7,389 nucleotides of DNA from CAKZYD01 sp039026755 (GTDB taxonomy: Bacteria; Pseudomonadota; Alphaproteobacteria; Sphingomonadales; CAKZYD01). Made by a program: the position numbers and the translations under genes. Below the pieces are notes generated by a model. That model was not told the DNA's origin. It saw only the letters and a program-made list of their open reading frames with translations, and ran no database searches. The stretch is taken from contig JBCCLR010000193.1 in NCBI GenBank assembly GCA_039026755.1, forward strand, positions 1 to 7,389, written 5' to 3'. Shown here piece by piece: positions 1 through 4,757 of this stretch; position 1 is the stretch's first letter, and every line of letters begins with the position of its first letter.

Positions 1-519
1 AAGCTGGAGTTTGTGCTGCGTGATGCTATTGGCCGAGACTGGCAATGCGGCACTTTGCAGGTCGATATGAACCTGCCAGAAGCGTTTGACATTGGCTACA
101 TTGCCGAAGATGGCGAACGCCATCGCCCGGTACTGCTGCACCGTGCGCTGTTTGGCTCACTAGAACGCTTCACCGGCATTTTAATTGAGCATTATGCCGG
201 GAAGGTTCCGCTTTGGCTTGCCCCGGTCCAAGCGGTTGTCGCGACCATTGTTTCCGATGCCAATGACTTCGCCGAGGAAACTGCCGCGCAGCTTCGGGCC
301 GCAGGCCTGCGCGTCGAAACCGATCTGCGTAATGAGAAAATCAATTACAAGATCCGCGAGCACAGCCTTACCAAAGTGCCGAATATTCTGGTCATTGGCA
401 AACGCGAAGCCGAAGAGGGCAAAGTCACTTTGCGTCAACTCGGCATTAAGGAACAGTCGACCTTGCCACTAGAAGAGGCTGTGCAACAACTGGCAGATGC
501 AGCGCAGCGACCGCAATAA
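1..519 (+). CDS. thrS: Threonyl-tRNA synthetase, C-terminal part (5' end outside window)
   Basis: This gene charges tRNA-Thr with threonine in the cytoplasm. The frame is open from base 1 (KLEFVLRD...) and gives the last 172 residues, about a quarter of a usual ~640-residue ThrRS. Visible parts are the end of the class II catalytic core (GRDWQCGTLQVD, then HRPVLLHRALFGSLERF) and the C-terminal anticodon-binding domain starting near PLWLAPVQ (residue ~70) and running to the stop. By comparison with E. coli ThrRS, the His of LLHRA (bases 139-141) should be the third zinc ligand, and the Arg of GSLERF (166-168) the class II motif 3 arginine that contacts ATP. The GTG at 13 is internal, not a start. 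The gene ends with TAA at 517-519 and lies 156 bases upstream of infC on the same strand. The family is certain; only the N-terminal editing and core domains are unseen. Confidence 0.97.
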   Translation, partial: KLEFVLRDAIGRDWQCGTLQVDMNLPEAFDIGYIAEDGERHRPVLLHRALFGSLERFTGILIEHYAGKVPLWLAPVQAVVATIVSDANDFAEETAAQLRAAGLRVETDLRNEKINYKIREHSLTKVPNILVIGKREAEEGKVTLRQLGIKEQSTLPLEEAVQQLADAAQRPQ

Positions 520-552
520 GGGGTAAAAACCTCTGCGAATATGGTAATTTTT
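512..552 (+). terminator. Possible weak terminator after thrS
   Basis: A hairpin AGGGGT-AAAA-ACCTCT (519-534, one G-T pair) overlaps the thrS stop codon. It can be extended by CGC (512-514) pairing with GCG (535-537) across a small bulge. Five T residues follow at 548-552, but 13 bases after the stem, so this is not a canonical intrinsic terminator. It may only weaken read-through into infC. Confidence 0.25.
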
Positions 553-594
553 GCTGGTTTCGGATTGGAATTTACGATTCAGGTGGGACAGTGC

Positions 595-623
595 TTGGAT
601 GAATCGCGATTCAGCCTTATATA
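595..623 (+). promoter_or_regulatory. Candidate sigma-70-type promoter of infC
   Basis: TTGGAT (595-600) and TATATA (618-623) are 17 bases apart and could be the -35 and -10 elements. The -10 matches TATAAT at four of six positions, while the -35 matches only its first three bases. Transcription would start near 630, leaving a leader of about 45 bases before the proposed AUA start at 676. The spacer holds a perfect 14-base palindrome, described separately. The call comes from reading motifs only; no alternative promoter in the 520-675 gap looks better. Confidence 0.35.
600..613. promoter_or_regulatory. 14-bp perfect palindrome with two GANTC sites upstream of infC
   Basis: TGAATCGCGATTCA is a perfect inverted repeat. 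It contains two GANTC pentamers (601-605 and 608-612), and a third lies at 576-580. GANTC is the target of the CcrM adenine methylase of alphaproteobacteria. The palindrome fills most of the spacer of the candidate infC promoter, so it could be a repressor operator, a methylation-sensitive switch, or both. The inverted repeat and sites are directly visible; the regulatory role is inferred. Confidence 0.45.
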
Positions 624-663
624 GGCAACCGCGAAAGCCGGAGCGGGTGCCGGTGCAACTGAT

Positions 664-667
664 GGAG
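664..667 (+). promoter_or_regulatory. Shine-Dalgarno that places the infC start at AUA 676
   Basis: GGAG (664-667, within TGGAGAG) is followed by eight bases and then ATA at 676, which is ideal spacing. No comparable site precedes the ATG at 724, where the preceding bases read ACGGGCCAATGAG. This site is the main reason for choosing the upstream non-canonical start. Confidence 0.6.
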
Positions 668-675
668 AGACGCAC

Positions 676-1203
676 ATAAACAAGGGTAATTCAGGCGCAA
701 GCCACGGACCACGGGCCAATGAGATGATTTTGGCGCGCGAAGTCCGACTGATTGGTGCAGATGGAGAAAATATCGGCGTTACAAAAACCGAAGACGCGCG
801 TGCGCAGGCGAAGGATGCTGGGCTTGACCTTGTTGAAGTATCGCCCAACGCCGAGCCGCCAGTGTGTAAGATACTTGACTACGGCAAGTTTAAATACGAA
901 GCGCAGAAAAAAGCCAATCAAAACCGCAAAAAACAAAAGACCCAGGACATCAAAGAAATCAAGATGCGTCCGGGCATTGATACCCATGATTATGATGTGA
1001 AAATGCGCTCCATCCAGCGCTTTATTGGCGATGGCGATAAGGTCAAAATCACGCTTCGCTTCCGAGGCCGCGAAATGGCCCACCAAGAGCTGGGCATGGA
1101 CGTGCTTAAGCGGGTGCAAGATGATGTCGATGAGGTCGCCAAAGTTGAAGCCATGCCAAAAATGGAAGGCCGCCAAATGATTATGGTGATCGCGCCGCGT
1201 TAG
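676..1203 (+). CDS. infC: Translation initiation factor IF-3 (probable AUA start)
   Basis: IF-3 binds the 30S subunit, keeps it apart from 50S, and checks the start codon and initiator tRNA. From the proposed start the protein has 175 residues, normal for the family. The N-domain runs to about residue 76 (REVRLIGADGENIGV..., DLVEVSPNAEPPVCKILDYGKF). A lysine-rich helical linker (KKANQNRKKQKTQ) follows, then the C-domain (KEIKMRPGIDTHDYDVK, KITLRFRGREMAHQELG, ending MIMVIAPR). The first ATG, at 724, lies inside the conserved N-terminal block GPRANEMILAREVRLI, so translation must begin upstream. Between the in-frame TAG (622-624) and 724 there is no ATG, GTG, TTG or CTG. ATA at 676 has a good Shine-Dalgarno eight bases away. 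E. coli infC uses AUU, and IF-3 represses its own translation through that codon; the same is inferred here. The next gene is convergent, so rpmI-rplT do not follow directly. If the AUA is wrong, the minimal reading is 724-1203. Confidence 0.93.
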   Translation: MNKGNSGASHGPRANEMILAREVRLIGADGENIGVTKTEDARAQAKDAGLDLVEVSPNAEPPVCKILDYGKFKYEAQKKANQNRKKQKTQDIKEIKMRPGIDTHDYDVKMRSIQRFIGDGDKVKITLRFRGREMAHQELGMDVLKRVQDDVDEVAKVEAMPKMEGRQMIMVIAPR

Positions 1204-1213
1204 AGGCGAGGTC

Positions 1214-1232
1214 TTACCAATCTATTTGGTGA
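1214..1232. terminator. Small hairpin between convergent infC and TraB/GumN genes
   Basis: ACCAA-TCTAT-TTGGT (1216-1230) is a perfect five-base stem. It extends to seven with one T-G pair (1215/1231) and one T-A pair (1214/1232). It lies in the 35-base gap between two convergent stop codons, where a shared terminator is expected. No strong T run follows on either strand, so its efficiency is doubtful. Confidence 0.3.
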
Positions 1233-1238
1233 TTTACG

Positions 1239-2132
1239 CTACTCCAAAGGCTCCACGGTCACCCCGGCCTCCCGCAGCATATCAATCAAGTTCCCCGGGC
1301 CCAGCAAGTGGGCGGCGCCGACGGCGATGAGTTCGCGCTCTGGAGTAGCGAGATAGTTGAGCACAGGCGTGACCCACGCGGCATTGCGCTCGACAAGGAC
1401 CGCTGCATGCACGTCCGGGTGGAACTGTTCGGGTGCCATCAGGATGGTTGTTAGGTCTTCTAGATTTCCTGTTTGCCAAGCGTCATAGAGGCCAGCGATC
1501 GCATCGCCGCCGGCTTCGACCTGGGCCAGGGTGGCGCGCAGCATTTCCATTTGAATCGATGGCGGCATCGCGGCGAGCTTTGTCAATCCCGCAATGGGGC
1601 CTTCAAGCGCGCCGATGGAGCGGCCAGTGTTTCTAAAGCGGCTGCGCAGCCATTGTTCAGCACCCGCTTGCGCGGTGTAGCCGTTTTGCGATGCATAGGC
1701 GATTGATATGTTAAGCGCGGCAAACCAGGGCTGCATTCGGTCAAAGGCTTGCGCTGGAACTGGGAGCTGCATTTCCGCAGCGCGCAGGCGTGCTAAGTCA
1801 GCCCGGTCAAGCATATTGGGTAAAAATTGCGCGCTGTCGGTCACAAACCCATTGGCGACGGAAAACTGCTGGATTTGGGCTGCGTTACTGGAGTCAAGCA
1901 GCGCCTCAAGCACCAAAACCTCGGCATTCGTCACCGCGCTTTTAAGCGCAACGCTTTGCCAAGCATCGGTTTGCGGAAGCAGGTGTATGGTGCCCATCAG
2001 GACCGCTTCGCCGCCCTGTGCACTGCGCAGCGACCAGAGGGCAACATCAGCGCTGGCACGTGGCACGCTGGACAAGGTCAGTGTGCACAGCAGTATTGCG
2101 CTTAACCGCTGCTTGAAACTGTGTCTGCGCAT
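1239..2132 (-). CDS. Secreted TraB/GumN (TIKI-like) family protein
   Basis: This is a 297-residue exported protein of the TraB/GumN family (Pfam TraB). Relatives such as animal TIKI are metal-dependent peptidases with two GxxH motifs and a conserved glutamate; the role of bacterial members is mostly unknown. All three elements are present: GTIH (residues 47-50), Glu76 in VLVLEALL, and GAAH (272-275) near the C-terminus (AVGAAHLLGPGNLIDMLREAG). The start at 2132 is chosen because MRRHSFKQRLSAILLCTLTL...ASA is a clear signal peptide, probably cut after Ala28, and GAGG lies 12 bases upstream. The frame stays open to an ATG at 2246, but those 38 residues are polar, would bury the signal peptide, and are probably not translated. 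There is no lipobox, so the mature protein should be soluble in the periplasm. The gene converges with infC and diverges from the DUF1223 gene across 161 bases. Peptidase activity is inference from distant relatives. Confidence 0.88.
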   Translation of the reverse strand: MRRHSFKQRLSAILLCTLTLSSVPRASADVALWSLRSAQGGEAVLMGTIHLLPQTDAWQSVALKSAVTNAEVLVLEALLDSSNAAQIQQFSVANGFVTDSAQFLPNMLDRADLARLRAAEMQLPVPAQAFDRMQPWFAALNISIAYASQNGYTAQAGAEQWLRSRFRNTGRSIGALEGPIAGLTKLAAMPPSIQMEMLRATLAQVEAGGDAIAGLYDAWQTGNLEDLTTILMAPEQFHPDVHAAVLVERNAAWVTPVLNYLATPERELIAVGAAHLLGPGNLIDMLREAGVTVEPLE

Positions 2133-2242
2133 TGTGATGTATCGCCTCAGGTTTGCTTTACGATGAGCCTGCATCGGAGCAGGTCTGTTGCCGTGGTCGC
2201 ATAAGCGTGCCGCTATCGGTATTAACGTTTGCTGAATTGTTT

Positions 2243-2275
2243 TCACACGCTTGTGATTTGTTTGTACACATCACA
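2243..2275. promoter_or_regulatory. Clustered TGTGA/TCACA half-sites in the divergent intergenic region
   Basis: Three copies of one pentamer occur in alternating orientation: TCACA (2243-2247), TGTGA (2252-2256) and TCACA (2271-2275). The first pair forms an inverted repeat with a 4-base gap. The second pair forms a longer one, TGTGAT-N12-ATCACA. The spacing does not fit a CRP/FNR dimer, which needs 6 bases between TGTGA and TCACA. The cluster ends 18 bases before the DUF1223 start and could be an operator for one or both divergent genes. TTGTGA (2251-2256) could also serve as a -35, with only a poor -10 (CATAGC, 2274-2279). Confidence 0.25.
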
Positions 2276-2293
2276 TAGCGTACCACCAGCGCC

Positions 2294-3034
2294 ATGTTTC
2301 GTAGATTGACCCCGTGGCTGTGCTGTGTCGGCAGCTTTGTAATGTTCGCGAGCGCGATGGCCGATGCAGCAGCCGATGAACCGGTGGTGGTCGAGCTTTT
2401 CACCAGTCAGGGCGATTCATCTTGTCCAGCCGCCGATGCGGTGCTCGCCGGGCTTGCAGAGCAAGATAACGTTATTGCGCTGACCTGGTCGGTGAGCATT
2501 TGGGATTATGCTGGCTGGCGCGATACACTGGCAATACCGCTCAGTAATACGCGCCATAGCCAATATAATGCGCGCGCTGGCAGCGCCATGGTCTATACAC
2601 CGCAGGTCTTTATTGATGGACAAAATGCCCATGTGGGCAGTCACAAAACGGAGATTGAAGCCGGTATAGCCCAGCAGCGCAGCGATGCCAGCATGCAACT
2701 CGATATCGCGTTCAGTGATCTTGAGCCAGGCTGGGTTAACGTGCGCTTAAGCGCGCCATTGCCCGCCAATGCGCAGGCGCATGTGGTGTTTTATGATGAT
2801 GTTCACGACGTCGACGTGAGCGCTGGAGAAAACAGCGGGCGCACGCTGAGATATACCAACGTCGTGCGCGGTTCGAGGGTGCTGGATGCAGATGAACAGA
2901 AGGCGGCTTTTCGTGTCGATTTATCCAGCATGTTCGCGCAAAACTGCGATGCTTTTGCCATCTTGGTACAAGATAATTCCTCAGGCAAAATTATTGGCGC
3001 AGCAACGCGGCGACTTAGATTAAAATCAAGCTAA
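2294..3034 (+). CDS. Exported DUF1223 family protein with degenerate CxxC (DxxC)
   Basis: This is a 246-residue protein of the DUF1223 family, thioredoxin-fold-like periplasmic proteins of unknown function. The N-terminus (MFRRLTPWLCCVGSFVMFASAMADA) is a signal peptide, probably cut around residues 23-27. Family landmarks follow in order: VVVELFTSQG (31-40), the active-site-like DSSCPAADAVL (41-51), SVSIWDYAGWRD (66-77), TRHSQYNAR (86-94) and YTPQVFIDG (101-109), where the Pro of TPQ sits at the place of the cis-Pro of thioredoxins. The second half is a beta-rich C-terminal domain. Most members, as I know them, have GCSSCPPAD; here the first Cys is Asp41, leaving only Cys44. The HVDYWD-like segment is also changed to SVSIWD. 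Two-Cys redox chemistry at this motif is therefore unlikely, though a single-Cys role or a purely structural one remains possible. There is no clear Shine-Dalgarno before 2294; the start is chosen by the signal peptide. Confidence 0.88.
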   Translation: MFRRLTPWLCCVGSFVMFASAMADAAADEPVVVELFTSQGDSSCPAADAVLAGLAEQDNVIALTWSVSIWDYAGWRDTLAIPLSNTRHSQYNARAGSAMVYTPQVFIDGQNAHVGSHKTEIEAGIAQQRSDASMQLDIAFSDLEPGWVNVRLSAPLPANAQAHVVFYDDVHDVDVSAGENSGRTLRYTNVVRGSRVLDADEQKAAFRVDLSSMFAQNCDAFAILVQDNSSGKIIGAATRRLRLKSS

Positions 3035-3104
3035 AAGACGCTTGCTTTAACCCCCCATTAGCGACATTTTCTTACCTATCCGGTCAGAACTTGTTTCGCT
3101 TTTG

Positions 3105-3110
3105 AAGGGA
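3105..3110 (+). promoter_or_regulatory. Strong Shine-Dalgarno of the outer-membrane protein gene
   Basis: AAGGGA, preceded by TTTG, lies eight bases before the ATG at 3119 and fixes that start. It is clearly better than the site before the DUF1223 gene, in keeping with high translation of an envelope protein. The rest of the 84-base gap (3035-3118) shows no convincing promoter or terminator to me. A weak CAAGC/GCTTG hairpin at 3027-3044 overlaps the DUF1223 stop. Confidence 0.6.
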
Positions 3111-3118
3111 TCACACCC

Positions 3119-3790
3119 ATGCAGAAATTCATTCTTCCGGTAATACTTAGCGTTTTTACTTTATCCAATACGGCGCATGCCGAGCTTGAGCGCCGCGGCC
3201 CATCTTTGACCGCGAAGGTTGGAACCAGTGGCCTTGGCGCGGAAGTCACTTACGGTCTAAATGAGTTGGTTCGGATACGTGCTGGCGCCTATGGCTTTGC
3301 TGCCGGTGTAGACACATCCACGGATGATTTTGATTACGATCTTGATTTGCGGCTGCTCAGCGGCGGCGGCTATGTCGACCTGCATCCGTTTAAAGGGCGT
3401 TTCCGGTTCACCGGCGGCTTTGTGTATAATGGTAACCGGCTCGATGCGACGGGCACCGTCAATGGCGAATTCGTGTCTGGTAACAATACCTTTACTGCAG
3501 CGGAAATTGGTGAACTTGAAGGCCGCATCGATTTTAATGATTTTGCACCCTATGCCGGTATTGGCTGGGGCAGTCCTTTTAAGAAGGGCAGTAACTGGGC
3601 CTTTGAAGCTGACATTGGGGTAATATTCCAAGGCGCGCCCGAGGTTTCTTTGCAGTCTGTCGGCGGGTCGCGCTCAAATGACCAACTGCTGATTGATGCG
3701 GTACAAGGCGAAGAAGACGAGCTGCAAGATGAACTCGATTTCTTTCAGTACTATCCGATTATTTCGGTCGGCGTCGCATACACCTTCTAA
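3119..3790 (+). CDS. Small outer-membrane beta-barrel protein (CarO-like)
   Basis: This 223-residue protein is predicted to sit in the outer membrane. Residues 1-21 (MQKFILPVILSVFTLSNTAHA) are a signal peptide with an AHA cleavage site. The mature part of about 200 residues has alternating polar and hydrophobic strands and turn-rich loops, and ends in VGVAYTF; a terminal aromatic residue is the usual insertion signal for the BAM machinery. Blocks such as DLHPFKGRFRFTGGFVYNGN, NTFTAAEIGELEG, DFAPYAGIGWG and WAFEADIGVIFQGAPEVSL recur in a widespread but poorly named proteobacterial family. The overall layout (YxGxGxG, WG.xxDxGxxxxGxPxVxL, then an acidic helix-like EEDELQDELDFFQYYP before the last strand) recalls the Acinetobacter barrel CarO, but that link is from memory and distant. 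It could be a small channel or a structural barrel; no substrate can be inferred. The next gene is convergent, 16 bases away. Confidence 0.82.
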   Translation: MQKFILPVILSVFTLSNTAHAELERRGPSLTAKVGTSGLGAEVTYGLNELVRIRAGAYGFAAGVDTSTDDFDYDLDLRLLSGGGYVDLHPFKGRFRFTGGFVYNGNRLDATGTVNGEFVSGNNTFTAAEIGELEGRIDFNDFAPYAGIGWGSPFKKGSNWAFEADIGVIFQGAPEVSLQSVGGSRSNDQLLIDAVQGEEDELQDELDFFQYYPIISVGVAYTF

Positions 3791-3806
3791 CGGCAAGTGG
3801 TGGCCC

Positions 3807-4757
3807 TTAAGGTGCATCAGCCGCGGCAGCCATCAGGTCCTGCCGCGGTTTCAGCAATGTCTGTTTTCGATATTCGCTCAGTTCAAATGCCCATTGCGCC
3901 CAATTGAAGTCCTTGGGCGCGCTTGGCATTAGGCCCTCGCTTGGCTCGGCGCGTAGCCAAAAGCGCTCGCCGGCAGTTGCTACCGTATAGGTCATGACGC
4001 CACTTTCCGTGGCAAACACCGCTGTCTCGGCAGCTGTCCATTCAATGTCTGATGCCAGTTTTACATCTTCAAAGTCTAAATACTCAGCGCCCGCTAATAC
4101 GCTATTGAGCACGCCATCATAGGCCAACGTCTCATCAGGAGTCTTGCCGTCCAAAGTTGGGCCATCTGCGCCGGTTGTCACGCTATAGGGCGCCTCTCCA
4201 CCGCTTATGGTGACCTTAACCACAGTCTCTTTGCGCACGGTGGGAACACGCAAGTCCGTCCATGCCTTTCGGCCAAGCGGCGGTGATGTAATGGACGTGG
4301 CGCGGTAGCTTTGGCTGTCATCACCGCGGCGAATGAACCGATCAGATTGATTGGTTGCCTTGCCAATCAGCAGATTAAAATCCGCGCCGATCTGTACTTT
4401 GGTCGCATCGCCTGTAAGGTCTAAAGCGGAATGAAATTTAGGATTGTCTGTTTTCGCCTCCACCAGCTCAATATTTGCTAAACCAAGCAGGCTTTCGCGC
4501 ACCTTCGCTTGTTTCACCGGCAATTCTGGCAGGTCGGCAAATTGCCAGCGACCATCCACGCGCATGAGCTTGAGCGTCCGCTGCGCATCTGAAAACTCTA
4601 TGCTCTCAATAGTGTTGATCTGCGCGGCGAGGCCAGGCAAAGCCAATCCTAGCTTGGCGTCAGCAGTGGATTGTCGGCCTTCCGGGCGCAGCAACGCTGC
4701 CATCGCAAGGGCAAGGAATGCAAATATACCAAGACTGAGCGCGACCGTCCGGCTCAT
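3807..4757 (-). CDS. DUF4340 domain protein of a GldFG-type ABC operon
   Basis: This is a 316-residue membrane-anchored protein. A single N-terminal helix (about residues 5-23, TVALSLGIFAFLALAMAALL) is followed by a long periplasmic part. The segments INTIESIEFSDAQRTLKLMR, GRWQFADLPELPVKQAKVRE and LRVPTVRKETVVKVTIS fit the repeating beta-strand units of DUF4340, in which short 'W.v..' modules resemble lipoprotein-like folds. Members are regularly encoded next to gliding-type auxiliary proteins; their job is unknown. The start codon overlaps the stop of the upstream gldG-like gene as ATGA (4754-4757). No Shine-Dalgarno is visible before it (GCGGCGCGCGAA), so it is probably made by translational coupling, in fixed ratio to its partner. 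The 3' end carries the hairpin at 3819-3850. The family call rests on size, topology and context more than on one sharp motif. Confidence 0.8.
   Translation of the reverse strand: MSRTVALSLGIFAFLALAMAALLRPEGRQSTADAKLGLALPGLAAQINTIESIEFSDAQRTLKLMRVDGRWQFADLPELPVKQAKVRESLLGLANIELVEAKTDNPKFHSALDLTGDATKVQIGADFNLLIGKATNQSDRFIRRGDDSQSYRATSITSPPLGRKAWTDLRVPTVRKETVVKVTISGGEAPYSVTTGADGPTLDGKTPDETLAYDGVLNSVLAGAEYLDFEDVKLASDIEWTAAETAVFATESGVMTYTVATAGERFWLRAEPSEGLMPSAPKDFNWAQWAFELSEYRKQTLLKPRQDLMAAAADAP
3819..3850. terminator. Strong hairpin downstream of the barrel gene, inside the DUF4340 3' end
   Basis: CCGCGGCAG (3821-3829) pairs perfectly with CTGCCGCGG (3840-3848) across a 10-base loop. A G-T and an A-T pair extend it to 11 pairs. 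It begins 28 bases after the barrel gene's stop and is followed on the plus strand by only three T. On the minus strand it encodes part of the KPRQDLMAAAADA tail of the DUF4340 protein. A terminator or RNA 3'-end stabiliser for the plus-strand transcript is plausible; the short T run argues against a textbook intrinsic terminator. Confidence 0.45.

Noticed and set aside
724..726. ATG 724 as the infC start
   Set aside because: It lies within the conserved GPR.NE.I N-terminal block of IF-3 and has no Shine-Dalgarno; the upstream AUA explains both.
691..1176. 161-codon open frame on the minus strand opposite infC
   Set aside because: It is entirely antisense to a certain gene, shows no family resemblance and is best explained as a codon-usage shadow.
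1708..2166. 152-codon open frame on the plus strand opposite the TraB/GumN gene
   Set aside because: It is a shadow of a gene with all family motifs on the other strand; the Cys- and Ser-rich translation resembles no protein I know.
2133..2246. Longer start (ATG 2246) for the TraB/GumN protein
   Set aside because: It would place 38 polar residues before an obvious signal peptide, and the internal start at 2132 has a GAGG upstream.
2252..2275. CRP/FNR site upstream of DUF1223
   Set aside because: The gap between TGTGA and TCACA is 14 bases rather than the 6 required.
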